Below, in pieces: positions 1 to 8,015 of a DNA stretch of 62,864 nucleotides. Positions within the stretch are counted from its first letter, which is position 1. Each line of letters opens with the position of its first letter. The position numbers and the translations under genes are program-made. The DNA is from Dehalococcoidia bacterium (lineage in GTDB: Bacteria; Chloroflexota; Dehalococcoidia; Lucifugimonadales; Lucifugimonadaceae): positions 14,024 through 76,887 of the forward strand of contig JAPYUK010000006.1 of the NCBI GenBank assembly GCA_029936155.1, given 5' to 3'. The notes under the pieces are model-generated. The model saw only the letters and a program-made list of their open reading frames with translations. It was not told the origin of the DNA and ran no database searches.

Positions 1-53
1 TCGATTTCTCGGTTTCTTTCGTAGTTGTCGATTTTGCGACGTTCAGGATCGTG

Positions 54-1055
54 TTACGTCGCTATTTCCATGCCCGAAGTGCCAACACCCGATCCTTCGC
101 TAAGGACTAGATCATCAATCTCTTTCCTGAGATCCGCTGACATCTCCCAGTCGCCACCAATATTTTCAGTTGCTTCTGCTGGAGTGACTGACCCAGCAAG
201 AGCGACGCTGATCGTTTCGTTTGCGAGAACCCAGGCGATAGCAAGTTGCGGAATCGTTTTACCGTGATTGGCCGCAATTACCTTCAGCTTTTCAACCACC
301 GCCACGTTCGCCGCGAGATTGCTTGGTCCCCATGAGCTGATACCGAAGTTAGCACCACCCTTACGCCAGTCATCGTCGCCAAACGTCTTGTCAGCACCCC
401 ATGTGCCTGACAGTAGGCCGTGACTCAACGAGCCGTAGGCCATGATGCCCATTTCGTTCTCTTTGACGAATGGCATTACATCGGCTTCGGGACGTCGATC
501 AAAGATGTGATAGCCGATTTGATTCGTGATGATTGGGCTGGTCTCACGACTCTCGGCCATCATTTCAACTGAGAAGTTTGAAACACCGGTGTGGCGGATT
601 TTGCCGGCCCTCTTAGCCTGTTCAAGAGCCTCCATCGGCTCGGAAAACGCACGAGTGTGGTCGGGCCAGTGGATCAGGAACAGGTCGATGTAGTCAGTCT
701 GGAGTCGTTGAAGACTCTCGTCGATTGACGCAAGAAGGCGTTTAGGGTCGGAGTCTGAGACGGTAGCCGCCCGTCGATCCGGGTTGTCACGAACCCACTC
801 TCGAGCACCCTTTGTGACCAAAACAATATTTTCTCGGAAATCCTTTATGGCCTTTCCCATCAGTGTTTCACCGTAGCCCCAGCCGTAGACGGCAGCGGTG
901 TCGAATAACGTGATTCCCTGATCGTATGAGGTGCGTGCCGCAGCGATGGCCTCATCGTCGTCGAAATCGCCGTACATGCCTCTACCCATCGGCCAGCCGC
1001 CGTAACCGATAACGGACGTCTCAAGACCCGAGTTTCCAAACATTCGCTTTCGCAT
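54..1055 (-). CDS. Aldo/keto reductase
   Basis: NAD(P)H-dependent oxidoreductase of the aldo/keto reductase TIM-barrel superfamily, cytoplasmic, 333 residues, a normal length. The catalytic tetrad is readable: Asp52 and Tyr57 (FDTAAVYG), Lys82 (LVTKGA) and His129 (LFLIHWPD). The C-terminal part has the usual cofactor region (QLAIAWVLAN, VALAGS). It is the most downstream gene of a minus-strand run with a DUF4432 mutarotase-like gene and a Zn alcohol dehydrogenase. By context it is probably an aldose or sugar-alcohol dehydrogenase acting on the same sugar as its neighbours. The family is certain; the substrate cannot be read from sequence. Confidence 0.9.
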   Translation of the reverse strand: MRKRMFGNSGLETSVIGYGGWPMGRGMYGDFDDDEAIAAARTSYDQGITLFDTAAVYGWGYGETLMGKAIKDFRENIVLVTKGAREWVRDNPDRRAATVSDSDPKRLLASIDESLQRLQTDYIDLFLIHWPDHTRAFSEPMEALEQAKRAGKIRHTGVSNFSVEMMAESRETSPIITNQIGYHIFDRRPEADVMPFVKENEMGIMAYGSLSHGLLSGTWGADKTFGDDDWRKGGANFGISSWGPSNLAANVAVVEKLKVIAANHGKTIPQLAIAWVLANETISVALAGSVTPAEATENIGGDWEMSADLRKEIDDLVLSEGSGVGTSGMEIAT

Positions 1056-1106
1056 ATTTTAATCCTGTTGGCTTTATCTAAGTTGATTTAGTTGATTATT
1101 TAAGAA

Positions 1107-2189
1107 TTATTCAAACGTGACATTACCGTTTTTGTCGACGCAACTGACTGTGCCAGCTCCGGTGAATGGTCCGGCGCTGATACTCACCGATATGGTCTCG
1201 CTGGCGTCAATATTGAGAGCAGTTCCATTTTCTTGAGCCTGTTTTATGCCGCCATTTCCGAAGCTTGTGCAGGGCTCCAGTCCGGCGTTGTAGCACCGCC
1301 CGTACCACGGATAGCCGTATCCGCCACCGAAGTTTCGCCAGTACCAGAGGTATTTGAACGTCTCGACAGGGTAGCTTACTGCCCAGCCGATATTCGTTTC
1401 CTCGTTGAGCAACGCGTACCAGCCCTTTGACATGCCTGTCATATAGGCCATGTCGAGAGAACGGTCTTCCTTTGGGGGGATTCGTGTGAAGTCTAGTACC
1501 GAGCCATTTTTGGCGTTCACATTAGGCCAGTCGCCTTCGTAGTTAGGTTCAAGCTTTGAGTTTGGATCAATGCTTTCCGGATGACTCAAGACCCTAGATT
1601 CAGGAACAAATAGTCGTGTTTTGTCTGACAGAACTGGCGGCCCGATGGCGATGTGTTCGAGCCAGACTATATCCAGATTCTCTTCGCCTTCGTTCGTCAC
1701 CGACTCTTCTATTTGTAGTGTCGGGGAACCCGATACCAGCGACAATGTTTTCGATACGTTGATCGGCATGCGAACACTTTTTGCGCTGAAGCGGACGCTG
1801 ACCTTTTCTGGAGTGTCGGCGATCACTTCGGTGTCCCAGGGAATCAAACTGACATCGCCGTGAATGCCGAATTCCGCCCCATACGCGTTGTCGGAGTAGC
1901 CACCGTGCGGAACAACCGTCTGCCAGCCGCCCTCGTAGTAGTCGAGCCATACCGAACTCGGATCGCCTGTCGGTGGCACCGAGAGACGTTGATCTCTGAC
2001 GCCCCAAGGTGTGCGCCACATGAAATCGGTATCCGTGGGTTTGTGAACGAAACTGTAGATATCGGCGCCCTTGTCGGCGAGAACTGAGATCCGAACAAGC
2101 TCATTCTCGAGAATCACTGTTTTCAAACCGCGATATGTCCAGGCATCGGATATTCGGCAGCCGGTGGTTCGTTCGTCCTGATAGTGCAT
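1107..2189 (-). CDS. DUF4432 aldose-1-epimerase-like protein (copy 1)
   Basis: A 360-residue protein of the DUF4432 group, related by fold to galactose mutarotase/aldose 1-epimerase. The family is thought to bind or epimerise the C1 of free sugars. Its N-terminus (MHYQDERTTGCRISDAWTY) is almost identical to that of the second copy at 4761-5834, and both share conserved stretches such as ADKGAD, FMWRTPW and FKYLWYW. The two copies flank a Zn alcohol dehydrogenase and an enolase-family dehydratase, so the pair probably presents different anomers or different sugars to that pathway. No signal peptide is visible, so it is probably cytoplasmic. Family confident, function inferred. Confidence 0.85.
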   Translation of the reverse strand: MHYQDERTTGCRISDAWTYRGLKTVILENELVRISVLADKGADIYSFVHKPTDTDFMWRTPWGVRDQRLSVPPTGDPSSVWLDYYEGGWQTVVPHGGYSDNAYGAEFGIHGDVSLIPWDTEVIADTPEKVSVRFSAKSVRMPINVSKTLSLVSGSPTLQIEESVTNEGEENLDIVWLEHIAIGPPVLSDKTRLFVPESRVLSHPESIDPNSKLEPNYEGDWPNVNAKNGSVLDFTRIPPKEDRSLDMAYMTGMSKGWYALLNEETNIGWAVSYPVETFKYLWYWRNFGGGYGYPWYGRCYNAGLEPCTSFGNGGIKQAQENGTALNIDASETISVSISAGPFTGAGTVSCVDKNGNVTFE

Positions 2190-2216
2190 CTGAATACTGA
2201 TTCCTTGAGATTCCGG

Positions 2217-3278
2217 TTACTTACCCGGCTCAATCACAATTCGGAAGATTTCTTTGTTGGGGTCGAGCATTTTCTCAAACCCGTCTTCGAGTGCTCGACT
2301 CAGTGGGACGGTAGCTGATATCAGCGGTTTCACGTTGATTTGGCCCGATCCGACAAGTTTGACAGCTGCTTCCAGATCGCCGGGTGATGTTGCAACTGAA
2401 CCTATGACCGTGATTTCTCGTCCAACTACGCTATTGAAGTCGATTTCGGGTTTGGTTGAGTAGATTCCTAATAGCAGTGTTGTGCCGCCGCGACGTGTCC
2501 AGTCGATTGCCATGCGGGGAGTTTCTTTTGCACCGGCAGATTCGACGACGATGTCCGGTCCGATGCCGCCAGTGAGTTCTAGTATCCGACTCGCCGCCGC
2601 GGATTCATCACGCGAGTTAACTACATCGTCTGCGCCAACATCTTTTGCAAGAGCAAGGCTCTTTTCGCGCACATCTATCGCGAACACTTTTGCACCAGCC
2701 GCTTTGAATGCCTGAACGGTCAATAGTCCAACAGTTCCGCAGCCGATTACGGCAACGTTGTCGCCAACTCGAACACCGGAACGTCTTACACCGTGTACAG
2801 CAACAGTTGCCGGTTCCAGAAGAGGAGCCTCAATATCGGAAATACTGTCAGGCATGGGAACGAGTTGATCGGCGGGCCAAACCATGAACTCGGCCAGTCC
2901 GCCATCTGCCATGAACCCCGCGACCGCCATGTTAGGACAGACAGCCTGCTGGCCCCGAAGGCACCAATAGCACTTGCCGCAGATCAATACCGTGTTGACC
3001 GCTACACGATCACCAACTGCCACGTTGTCGACACCTTCTCCCAGCTCGGCGACTTGTCCTGACGTCTCGTGCCCGATCACCAGTGGCGTCTGTTTGCCGG
3101 TGATGGCATTTGGAGAGCCGTGTTGTACCCAGAGCGGGCCGAACTGCCACTCTTCGATATCGGTGGCGCAGATAGATGTGCCGGTGATCCTGAGTTTAAC
3201 TTCGCCGGGTCCGGGAATAGGCTCGGGAATGTCTTCGAGTCTAATGTCTTTGTTGTTGTGATAGACGATGGCTTGCAT
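2217..3278 (-). CDS. Zinc-dependent alcohol dehydrogenase (MDR family)
   Basis: Medium-chain NAD(P)-dependent dehydrogenase, 353 residues from the chosen ATG at 3278. A longer frame exists upstream, but the protein aligns to the family from MQAIVYHNN. Catalytic zinc ligands are Cys37, His70 and Glu71 (VIGHE). Structural zinc is held by Cys100, 103, 106 and 114 (CGKCYWC...CPN). The Rossmann motif GCGTVG lies near 179-184 and TGGIGPDIVVE matches threonine/sorbitol/butanediol dehydrogenase relatives. It is divergent from the enolase-family gene at 3502 across a 223-base gap and is followed on its own strand by a DUF4432 gene. Probably oxidises a polyol or sugar in this block. Confidence 0.9.
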   Translation of the reverse strand: MQAIVYHNNKDIRLEDIPEPIPGPGEVKLRITGTSICATDIEEWQFGPLWVQHGSPNAITGKQTPLVIGHETSGQVAELGEGVDNVAVGDRVAVNTVLICGKCYWCLRGQQAVCPNMAVAGFMADGGLAEFMVWPADQLVPMPDSISDIEAPLLEPATVAVHGVRRSGVRVGDNVAVIGCGTVGLLTVQAFKAAGAKVFAIDVREKSLALAKDVGADDVVNSRDESAAASRILELTGGIGPDIVVESAGAKETPRMAIDWTRRGGTTLLLGIYSTKPEIDFNSVVGREITVIGSVATSPGDLEAAVKLVGSGQINVKPLISATVPLSRALEDGFEKMLDPNKEIFRIVIEPGK

Positions 3279-3465
3279 GTGCTCTTGTCGGTCGTGCTCG
3301 TTCGTAAAGGCATTGAGCCGTGAATGGAGTCGGAATTCTACACGTAGTACAACGGGTCGCGATCGCCTGACCAATGAGGTATTGCAGAGACTAATAAGTG
3401 CTAACATCCCGCCGCGAAACCGATTCGAAATAGACCAGCTACGAAAGTGGTTTGATTCGCTAAGT

Positions 3466-3477
3466 CTAAGATCTTAG
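3466..3477. promoter_or_regulatory. 12-bp perfect palindrome in a divergent promoter
   Basis: CTAAGATCTTAG is a perfect 12-bp palindrome, and GCTAAG at 3459-3464 also pairs with CTTAGC at 3473-3478. It lies between the divergent alcohol dehydrogenase (start 3278) and enolase-family gene (start 3502), about 25 bases before the latter's ATG. A dimeric repressor operator is the simplest reading. A small mRNA hairpin just upstream of the ribosome site is the alternative. Confidence 0.4.
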
Positions 3478-3501
3478 CGTGCAACTAACGAGGATCAAGA
3501 A

Positions 3502-4674
3502 ATGAAATTCAGCCCGAAGATCACGAAAGTCTCGGTCACCACGTACGAGCATGAACTCGAAAACGTTGGCAAGGACTACAACACGTTCAACATGGTTTAC
3601 GAAGCTGGATCGAAGCTGAAACAAACTGGAACCGTGTTGCAGATCCACACCGATCAGGGAATTGTCGGCGAGTATCCGGAGATCGGTCGTGCGATCGGCG
3701 ATGTCGAGACCGTCGCTCAGTATTTGATCGGAAAAGACGCTCTATCTCGCGAATCTATCTACAACGACACGAAGCGCGGGCTGCGACATGGAGCGATGCT
3801 TGGAGTCGGCGTGATCGATATTTGCCTTTGGGACATCGCTGGCAAACTTTACGATCAGCCTCTGTACAAGTTGCTTGGTGGAGAGAGGAAGCCGCTCCCC
3901 GCATATGCGTCGACCCTTCACGGCGATGAGAATGGTGGACTACAAACACCCGAAGACTTCGCTTACTTCGCCGAACAGTGCTACGAGATGGGGTACCGGT
4001 CGTTCAAAGTCCACGGATGGGGACTCGCGCGGAACGGCATGAAACGTGAAGTAGCAAACGTGCTAAATCTCGGCAAACAATTTGAGGGACGAATGGATCT
4101 ACTTATCGATCCAGCTTGTGAGATCAAGAACTTTGGTGATGCGTTGAGACTGGGCAAGGCCTGTGACGAGGCTAACTTTTTCTGGTGGGAGGATCCGTAT
4201 CAGGATGGCGGCGTTTCGCAATTCGCGCACCGTAAGCTTCGACAGATGGTCAAAACTCCGCTTTTACAGACGGAGCATATTCGCCTTCTTGAACAACACG
4301 TCGATTTCATCGTGGCAGAAGGAACCGACTACGTTCGTGCTGGAGCCCACGAAGATGGAGGCGTGACTGGAGCGATGAAAATTGCCCATGCTTCCGAGGG
4401 GTTTGGTCTTGATGTCGAGCTCCACGGCCCCGGCCCGGTGCACCGCCACATCATGTCGTCGATACGCAATACCAACTTCTTTGAGTTAGGTCTCGTTCAT
4501 CCTAAGGTCAAGACCACCAGGTCGCCGGTGTATCTCGGATACAACGACAATCTCGATGGAATCGACAGTGAGGGCAATGTCTACGCACCTGACGGCCCCG
4601 GAATCGGGGTTCCGCTGGACTGGGACTGGATTCGTGCCCACCAGACCGACTCAGGTGTACTTGCAGAAGCCTAG
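3502..4674 (+). CDS. Enolase-superfamily sugar-acid dehydratase (mandelate racemase type)
   Basis: A 390-residue member of the mandelate racemase/muconate lactonizing enzyme group of the enolase superfamily, which removes the alpha proton of a carboxylate, usually to dehydrate aldonic acids to 2-keto-3-deoxy acids. Mg2+ ligands appear as Asp203 (LLIDPA), Glu230 (WWEDPY) and Glu258 (LQTEH). Catalytic bases are Lys169/His171 (FKVHGW) and His308 (VELHGPG). The N-terminal capping domain is intact. The start ATG follows GAGGA. Neighbouring dehydrogenase and mutarotase-like genes fit an oxidative non-phosphorylating sugar pathway. A hairpin terminator follows. Exact substrate unknown. Confidence 0.9.
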   Translation: MKFSPKITKVSVTTYEHELENVGKDYNTFNMVYEAGSKLKQTGTVLQIHTDQGIVGEYPEIGRAIGDVETVAQYLIGKDALSRESIYNDTKRGLRHGAMLGVGVIDICLWDIAGKLYDQPLYKLLGGERKPLPAYASTLHGDENGGLQTPEDFAYFAEQCYEMGYRSFKVHGWGLARNGMKREVANVLNLGKQFEGRMDLLIDPACEIKNFGDALRLGKACDEANFFWWEDPYQDGGVSQFAHRKLRQMVKTPLLQTEHIRLLEQHVDFIVAEGTDYVRAGAHEDGGVTGAMKIAHASEGFGLDVELHGPGPVHRHIMSSIRNTNFFELGLVHPKVKTTRSPVYLGYNDNLDGIDSEGNVYAPDGPGIGVPLDWDWIRAHQTDSGVLAEA

Positions 4675-4700
4675 TTCAGCATCGACACGGTAATAATCAA

Positions 4701-4748
4701 AAAATGGGCGGAGAAATGGCATGTGCAATGCTATTCTCCGCCCATTTT
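4701..4748. terminator. Bidirectional rho-independent terminator
   Basis: Perfect 15-bp inverted repeat: arms 4701-4715 (AAAATGGGCGGAGAA) and 4734-4748 (TTCTCCGCCCATTTT), with an 18-base loop. Each strand ends in a T run. It sits between the convergent ends of the enolase-family gene (4674) and the second DUF4432 gene (4761), so it can serve both. Confidence 0.85.
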
Positions 4749-4760
4749 GCTATCTCGCAG

Positions 4761-5834
4761 CTATCGAGTGGTAACTTCGCCATCCGGCGAAATATGCGAA
4801 ACGCCGGTTGTGCTTTCGTAGACCACCGCCTTAACGGTGGCCGACCTGGTTTCGCCGGGTGCGAACATGATCGAGGTCCGTTCATCCGATCCCGGTTCGG
4901 GAATTCCCGCGCTCAAACTCGTGAACGGTTCAAGGCCGATGTTGTAAGTTCGGCCATACCACGGATATCCAGATTCTCCACCGAAAACCTGCCAGTACCA
5001 GAGGTACTTGAACGTATCGACCGGGTAGGCGAGGCCAAACCCAACTCCCCTATCGGGATTGGTCACCGCATACCAGCCTTCGTTCTGGTTTTTGAAGACT
5101 GAATAAGACTGTTGGCGTTCTGATTTTGCTGGAAATTTGGTTAGGTCGAGGTCATTGCCCGCTGAATCGATAGCGGTTGGCCACTTGCCAGTTTGGTCGC
5201 TTTGCAATCGATTCCCACCAGTGCCAGGAACGAAATGATCAGCCGCAGCCATATCGAGCCGACAGTTGGTTGTCAGGAAGGGTTCACCGACTGTGACATG
5301 CTGCCCCCACTGCGCTTCCACTTCTTCCTCGGCCTGGTTCGTGAGCGTGTCGGTAACGGTCAGGATAGGTCTGTTTGCTTCGAGCGACACTACTTTTTCG
5401 ATCCAAAATGGCGTTCTGATGGTCTTCACACTGAACTTCACACTGACTTTTTCAGGGGTATCTTCCAGAATCACAGCGTCCCACGGCATGAGCGTTGCCT
5501 CCGTGTGTTGCCCTAGGTCGGCGTTTGCGTATTTCTGAGGCGGGCCACCGGTGGGAGCAATCGTCTGCCAGCCGCCAATGTACAGGTCGTGCCAGATGTG
5601 GTCTCCATTGCCGGTAGGAGGCGTAGCCAACGCGGGGTTTCGGACCGACCATGGAGTGCGCCACATGAACTCAGTATCCGTCTTTTTGTGCGATATTTCG
5701 AAAATGTCAGCGCCTTTGTCGGCAATCAGCGAAACCCGCAGTACCTCGTTTTCGAGTACAACAGCCTTCAACCCACGATAAGTCCATGCATCAGAAACAC
5801 GGCATCCGGTCGTTCGTTCGTCTTGATAGTGCAT
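4761..5834 (-). CDS. DUF4432 aldose-1-epimerase-like protein (copy 2)
   Basis: A 357-residue paralogue of the protein at 1107-2189, sharing the N-terminal block MHYQDERTTGCR, the DKGADI segment, FMWRTPW, IGGWQT and TFKYLWYW. The C-terminal halves diverge more. Predicted cytoplasmic, mutarotase-like fold. It is convergent with the enolase-family dehydratase and shares a strong bidirectional terminator with it. No further minus-strand gene follows upstream, so it is probably a single-gene transcript started in the 5835-6036 gap. The two copies in one catabolic block may be specialised for different sugars. The family call is firm, the reaction is inferred. Confidence 0.85.
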   Translation of the reverse strand: MHYQDERTTGCRVSDAWTYRGLKAVVLENEVLRVSLIADKGADIFEISHKKTDTEFMWRTPWSVRNPALATPPTGNGDHIWHDLYIGGWQTIAPTGGPPQKYANADLGQHTEATLMPWDAVILEDTPEKVSVKFSVKTIRTPFWIEKVVSLEANRPILTVTDTLTNQAEEEVEAQWGQHVTVGEPFLTTNCRLDMAAADHFVPGTGGNRLQSDQTGKWPTAIDSAGNDLDLTKFPAKSERQQSYSVFKNQNEGWYAVTNPDRGVGFGLAYPVDTFKYLWYWQVFGGESGYPWYGRTYNIGLEPFTSLSAGIPEPGSDERTSIMFAPGETRSATVKAVVYESTTGVSHISPDGEVTTR

Positions 5835-6036
5835 AAAAGTCCTTAGCTTGCCGGGGATATAATGTGGGGCAGTGTCAGAATGACCCTAATAATGTTGATT
5901 GCGGTGCTATTTGGCAACTGACACAGCAATTTGTGTGCAATGCATTGAGATTTATGGAAGAATCAGGTTGTGCTGCGGTAGTTGTGAGAGACGCTGCACT
6001 GCTTTACGCACAGACCCCGCAGAGGTGACTAAGTAA

Positions 6037-6423
6037 TTGGTTCGCTTACTTGTCGTTGACGACAGCCCCGATGTACGGCTCGCTCTAGTTACAATTCTGG
6101 AGAACGCCGGTCACGACGTAGTAGAAGCCGAAGATGGCGATAAGGTTTTTGATCTGGCCATTTCCGAAACTCCGAATCTGGTTTTGCTCGATGTGATAAT
6201 GCCTCGGGTAAATGGCTTAGACGCTCTTGTAACGTTGAAGGCCGACACACAAACAAGCCCAATCCCAGTAATCATGGTCACCGCCAAAAGTCGACCTGAA
6301 GACATGGCAATGGCCCGATCGCTTGGTGCGGTCGAATACATCACGAAGCCATGGACCGACGGCGACGTCGAGTTACGAGTTGATTGGGCTCTGGCAGCTG
6401 ATCACGAACAGAAAACCCGCTAG
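6037..6423 (+). CDS. Single-domain response regulator (receiver only)
   Basis: A 128-residue CheY-like receiver with no output domain. The acidic pair Asp8-Asp9 (VVDDS), phosphoacceptor Asp52 (LLDVIMP), Thr82 (MVTAK) and Lys104 (TKPW) are all present, so it should be phosphorylatable. The best start is TTG at 6037, preceded by AGAGGTGA at 6021-6028 with 8-base spacing. No histidine kinase is nearby, so it is an orphan whose partner lies elsewhere. A DMT transporter gene follows 23 bases later on the same strand, probably co-transcribed. Confidence 0.9.
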   Translation: MVRLLVVDDSPDVRLALVTILENAGHDVVEAEDGDKVFDLAISETPNLVLLDVIMPRVNGLDALVTLKADTQTSPIPVIMVTAKSRPEDMAMARSLGAVEYITKPWTDGDVELRVDWALAADHEQKTR

Positions 6424-6446
6424 CCGCACTCCGAGACTTACCATCT

Positions 6447-7325
6447 ATGACCGGTACCGCGGTCGTTCTCGTTCTTATAGCAGCCATCTGTCACGCCTCG
6501 TGGAATCTTTTGGTTCGGAAATCGCCCTTCCCTGAGCTGACCAACTGGTTCATGGCGTTTTCGGGCGCAGCCATAGCGTTCCCGTTTGCGGTCTATTTTT
6601 TCCTGTCTGAATCTCCGTCAGGTACCGGCTGGATTTTCATTTTCGGTACGATCGTTCTTCACATCGGATACTTTTTCACTCTTGGCCGGGCCTACAAACA
6701 CGGCGATCTTTCGGTTGTTTATCCGATTGCGCGCGGGAGCGGACTGGCGCTGATTCCCGTCATTGGCATTCTGGTTTTAGGCGAAGTCGTATCGATACAG
6801 GCCGGTATCGGAATACTGGCGATATTCGGAGGCGTGCTCGTTGTTGGAGCATCTTCAGGCGAGGGGCTTCGAATATGGTTGAGGCCCAGAACACTGTTGG
6901 CTGATCGCGGAGTTGCGTTTGCTATTGTGACCGGAATCTTGATCGCCAGCTATTCGAACTGGGACAAGCGCGGCGTCGAGTATGTCGAGCCTCTGCTGTA
7001 CATGTTCATGGTGCAGATAGGTGGGTCGCTAGGGATACTTCCGTTGCTCCGCCGAACATATTCGGCATCTGATTTTTCTACCGAATTCAAAACGCGCTGG
7101 AAAATCGGAATCTCGGGTGGCCTGTTGCAGTTCGCTTCTTACGGACTGGTGTTGACGTCGTTCAGATTGGCACCGGTCAGCTATGTCGGACCGTTGAGGG
7201 AGTTAGCTATCGTATTCGGGGTGATACTTGCGGCGTTCGTGTTGAAAGAATCTGTTGGTAAGAACAGGATCATTGGCGCAGCGGCGATCGGTACTGGGGC
7301 ACTGATTGTTGCTCTGTCACCCTAG
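6447..7325 (+). CDS. EamA/DMT superfamily transporter
   Basis: A 292-residue inner-membrane protein made almost wholly of hydrophobic segments, about ten helices in two repeated EamA halves. The N-terminal half contains the conserved ICHASWNLLVRKS start and YPIARGSGLALIPVIG. The C-terminal half ends in FVLKESVGKNRIIGAAAIGTG. Members of this drug/metabolite transporter family move amino acids, nucleotides or drugs; the substrate is unknown here. It lies just downstream of an orphan receiver gene. Its 3' end overlaps the end of a decayed minus-strand amidohydrolase gene by four bases. Confidence 0.88.
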   Translation: MTGTAVVLVLIAAICHASWNLLVRKSPFPELTNWFMAFSGAAIAFPFAVYFFLSESPSGTGWIFIFGTIVLHIGYFFTLGRAYKHGDLSVVYPIARGSGLALIPVIGILVLGEVVSIQAGIGILAIFGGVLVVGASSGEGLRIWLRPRTLLADRGVAFAIVTGILIASYSNWDKRGVEYVEPLLYMFMVQIGGSLGILPLLRRTYSASDFSTEFKTRWKIGISGGLLQFASYGLVLTSFRLAPVSYVGPLRELAIVFGVILAAFVLKESVGKNRIIGAAAIGTGALIVALSP

Positions 7326-7903
7326 AACTTCGGCAAACGTTGCACGTTTCCGCCCTTGACCTTCTCCCGGTCCGACTTCGCCCAGTGAGCAAGCTGAACA
7401 TCAACAATTTTGTGTGATCCACTGCTCCACACCATTCGATCCGGTCCAAACGCATCGGCTACCCATCGGATGAACGGGATGACGCTCTCGCAGAGCGGTT
7501 CCTCGGTGGCGTAGTGGTCCGTCCCACCCGGCAGCTTCATGTAGACGTTCTCCAGTTCGCTCAGGTGGAGCACGTCGGAATACTCTGGGCAGAACCGTAC
7601 TTGGCCTCGATTATATGGTCGGCCATTACCGTGAACTCTGGGAATTCCCATGCCACCTCGGCGACCTGAGCGGCATAGTCGGGGCCGATGTCAAGTTCGA
7701 TAATCAGTCCGAGTTCACCTGCCGTTCGCCTTCGGGTGCGTGAAATCGAAACGCACGATCGATTTAGGATTTTCGCTGACGACGTTCATATGGAATGTTT
7801 GAGATTGACCACACTCAAGAAATTGACGCTGGGGTAACTCACCCATAGTATTAATAATTAGTTCTACTCCCTGTGACGATTCAGATTCCAAGAAGAATCC
7901 CAC
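7322..7903 (-). pseudogene. Decayed amidohydrolase (amidohydrolase_2 family) gene
   Basis: Three consecutive minus-strand frames together read like one amidohydrolase-2 protein. The 5' piece (about 7903-7715) carries GVELIINTMGELP and SIVRFDFTHP. The middle piece carries IIELDIGPDYAAQVAEV and ends at a stop near 7561. The 3' piece carries GRPYNRGQVRF, LSELENVYMKLPG and DRMVWSSGSHKIVDVQLAHW. Frames change near 7712-7735 and near 7620-7635. The N-terminal metal-binding HxH strand is not found before the next gene, so the start is also lost. The similarity is from memory of the family. Frames are seen directly. Confidence 0.75.
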
Positions 7904-7937
7904 AGGTTGTCGGTGAATCAGCGAGCTTCGGATCAGA

Positions 7938-7987
7938 AGTTGCTGCTGTCACTCCCGGCCGGACTGCCGGAAGTGACGTATGCAACT
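7938..7987 (+). promoter_or_regulatory. Extended hairpin in the threonine synthase leader
   Basis: Inner arms 7948-7959 (GTCACTCCCGGC) and 7966-7977 (GCCGGAAGTGAC) pair over 12 bp with one mismatch around a 6-base loop. Flanking AGTTGC at 7938-7943 pairs with GCAACT at 7982-7987 across a 4x4 internal loop. The first ATG of the frame (7980) lies inside this structure without a ribosome site, which argues for the downstream TTG start. No T run follows, so it is not a simple terminator. It may control translation of the operon. Confidence 0.45.
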
Positions 7988-8015
7988 CCTTCCGTTGAGA
8001 GGTCCAGTAGAGAAA

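Noticed and set aside
2217-3407. Longer N-terminus for the alcohol dehydrogenase
   Set aside because: The extra 43 residues are basic and unlike the family; MQAIVYHNN at 3278 is the family start.
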